A program made the position numbers and the translations under genes. From Methylomonas fluvii (GTDB taxonomy: Bacteria; Pseudomonadota; Gammaproteobacteria; Methylococcales; Methylomonadaceae): a DNA stretch of 64,000 bases. Positions 46,790 through 55,026 of the stretch are shown in pieces. Under the pieces are notes generated by a model. That model saw only the letters and a list, made by a program, of their open reading frames with translations, was not told where the DNA came from and did no database searches. The stretch spans positions 1,674,001 through 1,738,000 of the forward strand of contig NZ_JACXST010000002.1 in the NCBI RefSeq assembly GCF_014850975.1, in the 5' to 3' direction. Numbering within the stretch: position 1 is the stretch's first letter; each line of letters starts with the position of its first letter.

Positions 46790-48385
46790 CTACATTTCCG
46801 CAACGGTGACGACAACGCCATCATTGCCGAGCACGATTTGAAAGGTCCTGGAAAACAGCGCCGGACAACTGCCAAATTTCGGCAGCAGTCGTTGCAATGC
46901 GTCCGCAGGCTTATCAGCCGTATTGGCCACCACAAAGTTATGAAAATCCCATTCATCAGCTTCCTTGGCGGATTCCATGAACGTATCCCATTCGTCGTAG
47001 TAAGACGATGCCTGACAAACCACCAACCCGGATGATTCCCGACTGGGTACTATGAAGCAGTCCTGATCCTCGTCATAGAAGGCATCCTTCTCGATGTCGA
47101 CAGACTCGCCATTCAGGGTTAACCGGTATTTTTCACAAAATACCGCCTGACCACTCACCCATTGCCCTTCAAAAAATGCACGATGCGTTTCGTTGACGAT
47201 GTCCAGGGTGATGGCCGGTCCGTTCAAATCGACCAGGTACGAAAATAGCCAATGCCTGGCATCCAACCCCGGCCGAAACACCCAATAATCCCTGTGCCAA
47301 GCGAACATCCAGCGTAGCGCACCGACCTCATCGAGATCATCCAAGTCGGCAACTTTAACGAGGCCGTTTTCCACATCGCTTCGACTGACCGGTTGTGAAA
47401 CCGTTGCCAAATTGACGCTGCTGCAACCTTCCCTGATCGGATAGTCCTGAATGATCGCCAATACCTGTTGGGGCAAGACCGGCACGTCATTCAGTAAATC
47501 CAGGCAGCGGTACGTTTTCAGGGTGTTGTAGCCCTGTACAAACGCCACCGCCGACAGCTGGTTCTTGATCACTTCCAGGCGCTGCCTGGCTTCCCGTTGC
47601 AGAACGTGTTTAACCTCGGCAATCACCTGCGCTTCATCGATCAACTTATCCCGGTCCGGCAGACGCGCGAAAAAGTGGCTGGAATCCAAGTGGATGACAT
47701 GGCCGGGATCTCGTTCGTGATGACTGTGATAGACCGGCAAACCTTGCAGATACAGATGAAAATACTCCGATTGCTGCAACCAGTCTTCGCCCTGGGATAA
47801 GCCATACAAATACAGCTCACCCAGTTCGGTCTCGATGAACGGTAATGTTGAATTGACCGCTCGCGGCCGATCCAGGCTGGCACCGTTAAAGCGCACGTCA
47901 ATCGGAAATCCCCGTGCCAAACGACGCAACTGGGATTCAATCCGATCCGCTTCCGGTTTGAACTGGGTCAGCGTCAAACGCGTGATGCCTTTCCAGTCAA
48001 CTGGCTCGATCGCAATCGGTTGGAAAGCCAATAGCTCAGCCGTATCCACCGAAAATCGACCGCCTTTGCTGTCGACGCTGATGGCCTCGCAGGCAAAAAT
48101 GGCCGACAAAAATCCCAGTCCAAACGGATGTTCCCGTTCGATGACGTCAACATCCCAGCCGGACTCGGCTAAGGTCAGTAACGTTTTCAAACAGGCAATG
48201 CCGCAGCCATCGTCACACACCGTCAAGGTTCGAGTGTCTTGCGAATACTCGAAGCTGACGAAGGTGGCGCCGGCGCGGCGGGCATTCTGCATCAGTTCGC
48301 CCAGTACCGTGGTGGACTGGGTAAAGCTGAAGCGTAAGTTGTTAATCAATTTTTCGGGGTTTACCGATAATTGTGTGGCTTTCAT
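46790..48385 (-). CDS. GHKL-type ATPase (Hsp90/histidine-kinase-like fold)
   Basis: A 531-aa protein. The N-terminal ATP-binding domain has LGELMQNARRAGATFV (N box), VCDDGCGIACLKTLLTLAESGWD (G1-like) and REHPFGLGFLSAIF (G2-like). This arrangement occurs in Hsp90, MutL and MORC proteins. The remaining ~350 residues are unassigned and acidic toward the C-terminus. ATG 48385 follows CGAGGAA; the longer frame to 48454 would run through the leader hairpin. It belongs to the RadC-CobS/CobT backbone block of the element, and a role in DNA handling is inferred. Confidence 0.82.
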   Translation of the reverse strand: MKATQLSVNPEKLINNLRFSFTQSTTVLGELMQNARRAGATFVSFEYSQDTRTLTVCDDGCGIACLKTLLTLAESGWDVDVIEREHPFGLGFLSAIFACEAISVDSKGGRFSVDTAELLAFQPIAIEPVDWKGITRLTLTQFKPEADRIESQLRRLARGFPIDVRFNGASLDRPRAVNSTLPFIETELGELYLYGLSQGEDWLQQSEYFHLYLQGLPVYHSHHERDPGHVIHLDSSHFFARLPDRDKLIDEAQVIAEVKHVLQREARQRLEVIKNQLSAVAFVQGYNTLKTYRCLDLLNDVPVLPQQVLAIIQDYPIREGCSSVNLATVSQPVSRSDVENGLVKVADLDDLDEVGALRWMFAWHRDYWVFRPGLDARHWLFSYLVDLNGPAITLDIVNETHRAFFEGQWVSGQAVFCEKYRLTLNGESVDIEKDAFYDEDQDCFIVPSRESSGLVVCQASSYYDEWDTFMESAKEADEWDFHNFVVANTADKPADALQRLLPKFGSCPALFSRTFQIVLGNDGVVVTVAEM

Positions 48386-48406
48386 GTGAGTTCCTCGAAT
48401 AAAAAA

Positions 48407-48465
48407 GCCCCGAGGACACGACACAGTCCAACCCCGACGGGGAGAACGGATCATCTCCCCGAGGC
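48407..48465 (-). promoter_or_regulatory. Leader hairpin L2 before the GHKL ATPase gene
   Basis: In gene direction: GCCTCGGGG pairs with CCTCGGGGC (9 bp, two G-U), enclosing an inner CCCC-GTC-GGGG stem, then six T, then the RBS. It has the same architecture as the other leaders. Confidence 0.7.
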
Positions 48466-48517
48466 GGGTAGTACTGGCTAGCCCAGTGGTTAAGTTAAAG
48501 ACCTGTATAACACCGGA

Positions 48518-50281
48518 TTACGATGCCAAAGCCAGGTCGGTAGCCGATGGTATGCAACCCGTCCATTCCAGCAAGCTGGATTGTTCGTTTTCCAATACTG
48601 CATCGGGATCAATACCCCGGCTGGCAAGTACCGTGCTCATCGCCTGGGTTAACAGGCGATGGCCTTTTTCCCGTTCCGACTCGCCGCCGTGCTTGATCGC
48701 CCAAAAGGGATCGAAATGGACATGCCGGCTACTGCGTGGACACTGCTTGTTCACTTCGGTGTGAAACGCCCGATCTAAGTTCTCTGCCTGTTCGAACTGC
48801 TGCCAGAAACCTTGTCCGGCTTGGCTTTCCACCGGCGGTAACCAGCGGCGCTGGCGACCGACCCAACGGTTCATCCGATCGATCAGGGTTTTACTTTTCG
48901 GAAAAAAGTGAATGGTGCCGACGCCCGGATAATAGCGAACGTCAAAATAACTGCCACCGATCCGTTTTCCAACCCGAAGCGCGTGAAAATGCTGCCGAAA
49001 CACCGACACCAAACTCACTTCCGCTTCGGTCTTACCATCGAGCAAGGCAAACACCTTGTCGAAGTCGGCTAGTAGCCGTTCTGACTCCCAGTTCAGGCTA
49101 TTGTGATAGGACTCGACTTTGTGCCCTGGCAGAACGAAACGCGTGGTCTTGATCCGCATGCCCAAGGTGCGATGTTTATCATTGGATTTCCAGCCCATGT
49201 AAAACACCGCGTTATCGCTATAATAGCGGGTGATCAGATCGAACACATCGCACACCATGCTCAGTTGAATTTCACCTTGCTGATCGATGATGCCTTGCAA
49301 AAAGCCGTAGATATTCGGCACGGTAAATTCCAAGGACTTCACCGTTTCGAAATCCGACTCCAAGCGTTTCTGCGCCGCCGATGACAAGCGTGATGTGACC
49401 TGCGTCGAGCGTAAAATGCTGGCCCAGGCCCGATTCTTCAGATCGTGATAGCGTTTAAACAGCGTCCGCTTCACCGCATCCGAAGACGAGTCGTCGTCGC
49501 TGCCGGTACCGCCACCGCTCAGTTCGCCGAGGGTTTTGCCCAGCATGGTCCGATAACGGCTGGCTCGGGCTTCACTGACCACGGCCTGTCGCGCTGCTTC
49601 GACAGCGGCATTGAACATCAACACCGCGTTATCGATGAAGGCATTCGGCAAGGCCAACTCATGGGGCAGTTGAAACTCGCCCTCCACATCGTCGGCCTCC
49701 CGGCGATCCTGGCGCAAATCGTCCAGAATACTGCCGAGGATGTCCTGTTCGAACGTCGAAGTTTTTTTCAACCAGACCAGGGCCACATCGACCGGCGTTT
49801 TGCGTTCGGCTTCCTCGCCGGCGAACATTTCTTGCAGAAACTCGACCTCGCCATGCTGCTCAATTAAACGCAATAACAGCTGGCGTTCTTTCGAAAACGG
49901 ATTGCGCACGGTTTCGGCATTGAGAATGGCGACGATTTCACCGTCAAACAAAATCTCCCAAGCCTTCAACACATGTTTGGCGCCTTCGGCAAACGGGGGA
50001 TTCATGATGATGTGAGAATAGACACTGCCGCTTTGAAACTGCAGAAAATCCATCCCCACCACCGCAAAGCCTTCATCGCGCAGAACCGCGTGTTTGCGGA
50101 TATCAATTTCAATGCAATCGATCGGCAAACGTTTACCGTACTGGTATGGTCCTGGACGCAGCAAATGTCCTTCGCCTGCTGAAGGCTCTAATACCCGAAC
50201 GAATTGCTGGTTCTTGAACATCGCCCAAGCTTTACGACTCAGTGCTTCTGGCGTGGGGTAGTATTGATAAGGGTCTGTCAT
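48518..50281 (-). CDS. DNA methyltransferase-like protein with DUF4942
   Basis: A 587-aa protein. The N-terminal class I methyltransferase region has RVLEPSAGEGHLLRPG (SAM-binding) and IIMNPPFAEGAKHVLKAWEIL, whose NPPF motif points to adenine-N6 or glutamine methylation. The C-terminal part is DUF4942 (FDLITRYYSDNAVFYMGWKSND, MRIKTTRFVLPGHK). ATG 50281 follows GGAGAATACC; an in-frame TTG at 50293 lies inside that site. On conjugative elements such proteins are thought to protect or mark incoming DNA (inference). Confidence 0.85.
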   Translation of the reverse strand: MTDPYQYYPTPEALSRKAWAMFKNQQFVRVLEPSAGEGHLLRPGPYQYGKRLPIDCIEIDIRKHAVLRDEGFAVVGMDFLQFQSGSVYSHIIMNPPFAEGAKHVLKAWEILFDGEIVAILNAETVRNPFSKERQLLLRLIEQHGEVEFLQEMFAGEEAERKTPVDVALVWLKKTSTFEQDILGSILDDLRQDRREADDVEGEFQLPHELALPNAFIDNAVLMFNAAVEAARQAVVSEARASRYRTMLGKTLGELSGGGTGSDDDSSSDAVKRTLFKRYHDLKNRAWASILRSTQVTSRLSSAAQKRLESDFETVKSLEFTVPNIYGFLQGIIDQQGEIQLSMVCDVFDLITRYYSDNAVFYMGWKSNDKHRTLGMRIKTTRFVLPGHKVESYHNSLNWESERLLADFDKVFALLDGKTEAEVSLVSVFRQHFHALRVGKRIGGSYFDVRYYPGVGTIHFFPKSKTLIDRMNRWVGRQRRWLPPVESQAGQGFWQQFEQAENLDRAFHTEVNKQCPRSSRHVHFDPFWAIKHGGESEREKGHRLLTQAMSTVLASRGIDPDAVLENEQSSLLEWTGCIPSATDLALAS

Positions 50282-50297
50282 GGTATTCTCCAAAAAA

Positions 50298-50348
50298 GCC
50301 CCTGACGACCGATTTATCCCTGGCGGTATAGAATCATCCCGCAGGGGT
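50298..50348 (-). promoter_or_regulatory. Leader hairpin L3 before the methyltransferase gene
   Basis: In gene direction CCCCTG pairs with CAGGGG(C), closing a 38-base interior, followed by six T and then GGAG. The interior is less regular than in the other leaders. Confidence 0.6.
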
Positions 50349-50353
50349 ACAGT

Positions 50354-50375
50354 GAAAAACTCGGCTTAACCGAGT
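50354..50375 (-). terminator. Rho-independent terminator after the 165-aa gene
   Basis: In gene direction ACTCGG-TTAAG-CCGAGT is followed by TTTT. It lies about 20 bp past the stop at 50397, so the genes on either side are likely transcribed or tuned separately. Confidence 0.78.
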
Positions 50376-50396
50376 GTCAAAAATGAAAACGGCGTA

Positions 50397-50894
50397 TCAG
50401 ATCAACGCGAACCGCTTACCTTGAATGAAGTCCTGATACTGCCGGGCTTCGGTTTTTGCTTTGAATCGGGCATGCACGCTGCCGTCGATCCAGATTTCCC
50501 AGGGCAAGCGTTTGAGCTCACCTCTCACCAGTTCTACCTGACCAACCTGAAAATCATCGTGTTGGTAAAGCACTTGGCGCGGGCTGTCGATACGGACGAT
50601 GCATTGATCTAGCAAGGCCGGACCACCGATGTCACCCGGTTCGATCAACAGAGGCACTTTGATCGTGCCAGTTGAACGGCCGATCCATCCGATGACATCG
50701 TGTTCATTGAGCCACGATTGACCGGTAGCTGGATCGCCGTAATACAGCCGGATTTTGCGTCGGCTGTACCGTAACTGTTCCAGCAACTCGACCACCGGTT
50801 CCGGTGTGTCGGCGTGGTAACAGGTGCCGGATGGCAAGCGCTGATACTGGATGCAATGACCCGTGCTGAACGTGTGTTCAAAGACTAGATTCAT
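50397..50894 (-). CDS. Hypothetical 165-aa protein of the element backbone
   Basis: A soluble mixed alpha/beta protein with no signal or membrane segment. Recognisable stretches include KIRLYYGDPATGQSWLNEHDVIGWIGRS and PWEIWIDGSVHARFKAKTEARQYQDFIQ; the latter looks like a small nucleic-acid-binding or DUF-type end domain, but I cannot name it. It starts after GAGGACAAC, behind a leader hairpin, and ends before a clear terminator, giving a self-contained transcription unit. Confidence 0.65.
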   Translation of the reverse strand: MNLVFEHTFSTGHCIQYQRLPSGTCYHADTPEPVVELLEQLRYSRRKIRLYYGDPATGQSWLNEHDVIGWIGRSTGTIKVPLLIEPGDIGGPALLDQCIVRIDSPRQVLYQHDDFQVGQVELVRGELKRLPWEIWIDGSVHARFKAKTEARQYQDFIQGKRFALI

Positions 50895-50914
50895 GATGTT
50901 GTCCTCAATTAAAA

Positions 50915-50955
50915 CGGAAACATCACGATTCCCCAGCGGGAATAGGACATTCCCG
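50915..50955 (-). promoter_or_regulatory. Leader hairpin L4
   Basis: In gene direction CGGGAAT pairs with GTTTCCG (G-U allowed), enclosing TTCCC-GCTG-GGGAA, then TTTT before the RBS of the 165-aa gene. Confidence 0.7.
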
Positions 50956-51046
50956 TGTGGGTTGATAAAAATGAGCGCCGAAGCGAATGACTTGGCTAAC
51001 TCAGGCTTTTACAAATTGTGCGCATAAAAATTTCAGCGCGCAGTTT

Positions 51047-51715
51047 TCAGGATTGGATTTCCAATACAGGTTTTCCCAAGGCTTGTAGCGCCAGAGGAAT
51101 CAATTGATCCATATCACTCCAGTCGATACTGCCGCCGTTGGTTTCGCCTTGTTGATAGGCTTCAACCAATCCCCGACAAACCCGCATGGCCGCTTGCTCT
51201 TTCTTCAACTGCCGTACCGAATGATCCGGTTCCGGCAACTGTGCAACGGCAACGCATTCCCAGACTAAGCTTTCATCTTCCGATTCATGATATTCATCGG
51301 ACAATAACGGCATGGCGGCTGTGTCATCCCAAATCGTGGCTTCATTGAATGCCTGTTCGGCAATCTGTTGTGCCGCATCGGGACTATCCGCAGTGATACC
51401 CACCGACACGCGGTGCACATAGTCGATTTCGTAGGAGACTACGAAGAGCCGATTCACACCCTCCGCCTCCGTCGTGACATTGGCTGAGGCGGGTTCGTCG
51501 ACTGGCAATTCGGTTTCCGCCAATTCACCCTCGATCAATGCGCTTTCATAAGGCTCGATTTCCTTGTTGCAATCAGGGCAACGATCGTTACAGCCGCAAT
51601 CCCATTCATCTTCCCATTCAGTCTGGCAGTATGGGCAGCGGTATTGATTCAGATAGCGAACCGTGCTGTTCTCAAGTGGGGTTGCGCCAACGCAGGGTTG
51701 GTTGATTGTTTTCAT
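51047..51715 (-). CDS. Zinc-ribbon-containing acidic hypothetical protein
   Basis: A 222-aa protein. Residues 20-50 form a zinc-ribbon pattern: YRCPYCQTEWEDEWDCGC, then DRCPDC, i.e. CxxC and a second Cys group. An acidic linker (about 55-85) precedes a beta region FVVSYEIDYVHRVSVGITADS, resembling the small domains of plasmid-borne DUF proteins. ATG 51715 lies eight bases after GGAGG; the ATG two codons earlier is too close to that site. Function unknown; it has its own leader hairpin. Confidence 0.68.
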   Translation of the reverse strand: MKTINQPCVGATPLENSTVRYLNQYRCPYCQTEWEDEWDCGCNDRCPDCNKEIEPYESALIEGELAETELPVDEPASANVTTEAEGVNRLFVVSYEIDYVHRVSVGITADSPDAAQQIAEQAFNEATIWDDTAAMPLLSDEYHESEDESLVWECVAVAQLPEPDHSVRQLKKEQAAMRVCRGLVEAYQQGETNGGSIDWSDMDQLIPLALQALGKPVLEIQS

Positions 51716-51735
51716 GGTCATGTCCTCCAAAAAAC

Positions 51736-51770
51736 GCAGGAACGACCACCCGGCACGATGGTGTTCCTGC
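51736..51770 (-). promoter_or_regulatory. Leader hairpin L5, terminator-like
   Basis: In gene direction GCAGGAAC pairs perfectly with GTTCCTGC, enclosing ACCA...TGGT, and is followed by GTTTTTT, just before GGAGG. Stem plus T-run could act as an attenuator. Confidence 0.72.
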
Positions 51771-51879
51771 AGGTAAAGAACGCTGATTAATGCCGTATAG
51801 AGGCTCGCACAGCGGGGTTGAATTTGCGTAAAATTCGGTATATGGTGGCTAAAACTCACTAAAAAGCAGAGAAATAGCC

Positions 51880-52257
51880 ATGTTTGACGATATTTTGCGC
51901 ATTTTTGATTTCCTAAGTCCTAAGCGGACAGAGGAGCCGTATCCAAGTCGAAAACCGATGGCGATTCCGGTCGACGAACCATTGAAAGTCGTTCGACATT
52001 GCCAACAAATTTTCCAAAAATTGGATGTTTTAGAAGCCGACGTGCTCAAGCGGGTTGATAATCCAGAGCAAGCCTGGCCGTTTCTAAACAAGATTCGACA
52101 AATTCGCCGGGAAACCCAGAACGATTTGTTGTCGCTATTGCCCGAAGGCAGCTGGGTGTTTGTTGATGAATCGAATCAACACGAGATTCCCGTTCGCCGT
52201 ATCAATACGGCAACCGGAACCACGTTACAGGTATTCAATGGCGGGCTTGCTGATTAA
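51880..52257 (+). CDS. Hypothetical 125-aa protein on the opposite strand
   Basis: One of the few plus-strand genes in the backbone block. A soluble, largely helical protein starting MFDDILRIFDFLSPKRTEEP, with KIRQIRRETQNDLLSLLPEG and a C-terminal NTATGTTLQVFNGGL. An AGAGA site precedes the ATG. It lacks the leader hairpin found on minus-strand neighbours and overlaps the end of the next minus-strand gene by 23 bp, so the pair converges. No family recognised. Confidence 0.55.
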   Translation: MFDDILRIFDFLSPKRTEEPYPSRKPMAIPVDEPLKVVRHCQQIFQKLDVLEADVLKRVDNPEQAWPFLNKIRQIRRETQNDLLSLLPEGSWVFVDESNQHEIPVRRINTATGTTLQVFNGGLAD

Positions 52258-52771
52258 TCGGTAACGCGTTGGCGTTACCTTTCAACGCTTCCCGCAATTG
52301 AAAGACCTGTTGAGCGGTTTTGGTGGTTTTGTCATTCACCAAGCCTGAGTCGCCCACTTTTTTAGACCGCCGACGGGGTTTAGCCTCTGTTTCCGCCGAA
52401 GCAATCGTCGGTTTGATTTTCAACAGCTCCCGCTCCAATTTGGCGATTTCAATATCCGCCTCGTAGAGTTTGATTGTTTTCTGTTTGGCTTGATATTGAA
52501 CATCCAATCGCTCCAGTTCGCGATTTGTTTCACGATTGCGACTATGAATTTCCTGACGCACCGAATCCGATATCGTCAACCAATCCATCTCATGACGGAT
52601 GCTGGGCATGATGACCGGTAGCCGGTGTCGTGCCAAACGCTGCGCACGATAGCGGTGAAACGTTTGAAACGCTTGTTTCAATGCGCTCAGCAGTTGCAAG
52701 GCCGTTGCCCAAATCACCCGCAAGGCGAGGATGAACATAGCCAGTAGGATGATGCCGAAAATAAAGTTCAT
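52235..52771 (-). CDS. Membrane-anchored coiled-coil protein
   Basis: A 178-aa protein with an N-terminal membrane helix (MNFIFGIILLAMFILALRVIW), then a basic stretch (RYRAQRLARHR) and a long coiled coil, RNRETNRELERLDVQYQAKQKTIKLYEADIEIAKLERELL, at about residues 78-120. A Lys/Arg-rich tail with KPRRRSKK follows. It is probably an inner-membrane protein with a cytoplasmic rod. It follows leader L6 and repeat module A. A place near CobT/CobS-like genes does not define its role. Confidence 0.62.
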   Translation of the reverse strand: MNFIFGIILLAMFILALRVIWATALQLLSALKQAFQTFHRYRAQRLARHRLPVIMPSIRHEMDWLTISDSVRQEIHSRNRETNRELERLDVQYQAKQKTIKLYEADIEIAKLERELLKIKPTIASAETEAKPRRRSKKVGDSGLVNDKTTKTAQQVFQLREALKGNANALPINQQARH

Positions 52772-52798
52772 TGAAGTTCTCCTTTAAAAATTTAAGAA

Positions 52799-52850
52799 AA
52801 CCCTTCGAATGAACAGCACCCGACCGGGCGATGGTCGCCCGAAGCGGGTT
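52799..52850 (-). promoter_or_regulatory. Leader hairpin L6
   Basis: In gene direction ACCC-(GC)-TTCG pairs with CGAAGGGT, enclosing GCCC-GGTC-GGGT, followed by TTTTCTT and an AAAGGAG site. Confidence 0.68.
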
Positions 52851-52883
52851 TTGATTTGCAGTATTTAGAACCACTGCGATTTA

Positions 52884-52966
52884 CATCGGGCTTAACGCAC
52901 CCGACACGATCACGGTTTAACGTGCTCGCCGCCTAAAGACGGAACGCCGACCAAAGTCGGATTCAG
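52884..52966 (-). repeat. Three-hairpin repeat module, copy A
   Basis: Plus-strand order: TCGGG-CTTAACGCA-CCCGA, a spacer, then CCGCCTAAAGACGG, then CCGAC-CAAA-GTCGG-ATTC. Copies B (58428) and C (61971) keep the loops while both sides of the stems change together. Confidence 0.75.
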
Positions 52967-52996
52967 CATTCTTTGAAAAGAACGCATGAAATGTCT

Positions 52997-53038
52997 GTTT
53001 GTCGAATGGGCTCCAGTAAGTGAGTGCATTCGACAAAC
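52997..53038. repeat. 12-bp inverted repeat after the CobT-like gene
   Basis: GTTTGTCGAATG and CATTCGACAAAC are perfect complements separated by 18 bases, about 85 bp past the CobT-like stop. No T-run follows on the minus strand, so RNA processing or a protein site is as likely as termination. Confidence 0.6.
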
Positions 53039-53121
53039 TGCGGTTGCAATCAGCTACCCATAGCCACAATCGCCAGGTTAATACCTAAGGATTGGGCTAC
53101 GGATAATTGACTGGCCGAGAC

Positions 53122-54942
53122 TTAGGCTGCCAACAACAACGATTTCGAGAGTTCGAACAATTGTGCTCTCAGCTCTGATAGATCGTTAATGGTGATGGCA
53201 ATCGGGAATAGATGACTGACATCCAATCCCAAGCCTACGCCGACCGTTTCAATACCGCTATCACGGCAACGCTGTAACAGTTCCAGCGTGCTCAACGTGT
53301 CATTGGGTTGACCATCGGTCATCACCATCAATACTTTGCGTGGTTCCCGGCAACGCAGTAGTGACGCCGCACCAAACCAAATCGCTTCGGTCATCGGCGT
53401 ACTGCCGGTGGCTGCCAGCGAGAAGGCACCGGTGCGGACATTCACCCGTTGACCATGCTCCAGCAACTGGAACACCGAATCATCCTGATGCCCGGGAAAC
53501 GCAGTGACGCCAGGATTAACCCCCGGAATACCTTCAAAGGCCAACGCCAGCGCCAAAGTGGCTTCCAACGCAATCGGCATTCGCGATCCAATCGGTTGCC
53601 CTTGGCTATCAGTCACCTGATAACCCATGCTTTCGGATTTATCCAGTAACAGATGAATCGCCGTATTGGGTGCTGCTTTGACCTGCTTACGCTGAAATAC
53701 CTTGGTTTCACCGAGCGGCAGGCGGTGTAAGCGCTTGCCATCCATCCGCCGACCACGACAGGCGTGTTGCGAGCGGTTGAGAGTTTGCGATTGCACCAAG
53801 CCTTGCAAAGCGGCGCGGATTTTTCCTGATTCGCTTTGCACCTTGCGCAGCAAAAACGCACCGGCCCGATCATCCATAGGCGGCTCGTTGCCGCTCGGCA
53901 TCAACAGTTCCGATACGTTTTCTGCGGCCAACGATAACGATGATTTCAGGGATTCGAACAGATCCTGGTCAATGTCACTGTCGCCAGCCGATAAGAGGGT
54001 TTGCAAGACGCCTACAGGATCGGCAATCACCGTGCTCTCTTCGTCATCACCTTGCGGGTCGGATGAAGAATTTTCTGCCTGCGCACTGGGTTCATCGTCA
54101 GGGTTTTCCGGATTGGAATCATGGTTACCACCGGATTCTGAAGACTGTTCGTCGTCATTATCGGCAGGTAAACGTTGATCGTGTTCCATATCATCCTCGG
54201 AATCCGAGCCGTTCGAACCGTCCGAATCTGCTGATACAGCGGCCTGATCGGTATCATCCGGTTCAGGCGGTGTGTCGTCATCTTCCGATGGCTGTGCCTG
54301 CTGACGCTGCCGTTGTTGCTCGAGCTCCTGCTCAATCATGGTCAGGATGCGATCAGTCAACTGCAGGCAATCACTTTCCGATTGCAAACCCAGCGGCACT
54401 TCGGATAGCAAGCCTTTCAGGCGCGTTACCGCACCTTTCGGAAACTTCGCTTTCAGTACCGCTTCGGTTTGCTCGACCAATGGCAATAACGCCGCTTGAC
54501 CCAACACCCTGGCTCGCAGGCTCTTCAAGACAAAGCTGTACAGAATATTGGCCGGATGATCATCGATACGGCTGGCGACAAAGTCGCCTTTGGCAATCAT
54601 CTTTTCAATCACTGTGCGTATCGTTAGCCTAGTACCCGGAAAGTCCTTGGCCAGTTCGTGCTCGATGCGGACATCTTCAATTGCATTGCATAAGCGTCGA
54701 CGTAATACCGAACTGCCATAACGCAGCGTAAAATCCGAATAGCGAATATGCGCCGATTCATGTGCCAACAACCCCCAGGCGAAATCCTGATAATCCGGAT
54801 CGTCACCCTCATAGGCCGGCAGTTGAATCGATCGACCATCGGTATAGGCTTGATTGCCACCGACACTGACTTTAATGCCAAAGCGATTGCCAATAGCGGC
54901 CGCAACAATGGGGAATGCGTTGTGTAAGGTTCTATTTTTCAT
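53122..54942 (-). CDS. CobT-like VWA protein
   Basis: A 606-aa protein resembling the CobT subunit of cobaltochelatase in layout but not in role. The N-terminal region has LLAHESAHIRYSDF, a metalloprotease-like HExxH motif. A strongly acidic stretch (about residues 215-310, rich in Asp, Glu, Ser) follows. The C-terminal VWA domain has HLLLDKSESMGYQV (DxSxS) and MVMTDGQPND. It pairs with the CobS-like AAA+ ATPase, as MoxR/VWA couples do. Such pairs are carried by SXT/R391-like elements. No cobalamin genes are nearby, so a chaperone or remodelling role is more likely. Confidence 0.88.
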   Translation of the reverse strand: MKNRTLHNAFPIVAAAIGNRFGIKVSVGGNQAYTDGRSIQLPAYEGDDPDYQDFAWGLLAHESAHIRYSDFTLRYGSSVLRRRLCNAIEDVRIEHELAKDFPGTRLTIRTVIEKMIAKGDFVASRIDDHPANILYSFVLKSLRARVLGQAALLPLVEQTEAVLKAKFPKGAVTRLKGLLSEVPLGLQSESDCLQLTDRILTMIEQELEQQRQRQQAQPSEDDDTPPEPDDTDQAAVSADSDGSNGSDSEDDMEHDQRLPADNDDEQSSESGGNHDSNPENPDDEPSAQAENSSSDPQGDDEESTVIADPVGVLQTLLSAGDSDIDQDLFESLKSSLSLAAENVSELLMPSGNEPPMDDRAGAFLLRKVQSESGKIRAALQGLVQSQTLNRSQHACRGRRMDGKRLHRLPLGETKVFQRKQVKAAPNTAIHLLLDKSESMGYQVTDSQGQPIGSRMPIALEATLALALAFEGIPGVNPGVTAFPGHQDDSVFQLLEHGQRVNVRTGAFSLAATGSTPMTEAIWFGAASLLRCREPRKVLMVMTDGQPNDTLSTLELLQRCRDSGIETVGVGLGLDVSHLFPIAITINDLSELRAQLFELSKSLLLAA

Positions 54943-54960
54943 GGTGTGCTCCAAAAGTCA

Positions 54961-54997
54961 GGGCAAACCATGACCCCAGCGGGACATGAATTTGCCC
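54961..54997 (-). promoter_or_regulatory. Leader hairpin L7 before the CobT-like gene
   Basis: In gene direction GGGCAAA pairs perfectly with TTTGCCC, enclosing CCC-GCTG-GGG with TTCATGT and TCATGG internal-loop strands; the RBS TTGGAG follows. Confidence 0.75.
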
Positions 54998-55026
54998 CAG
55001 TGGGTGATTGGTTAAATGGCGTCAGA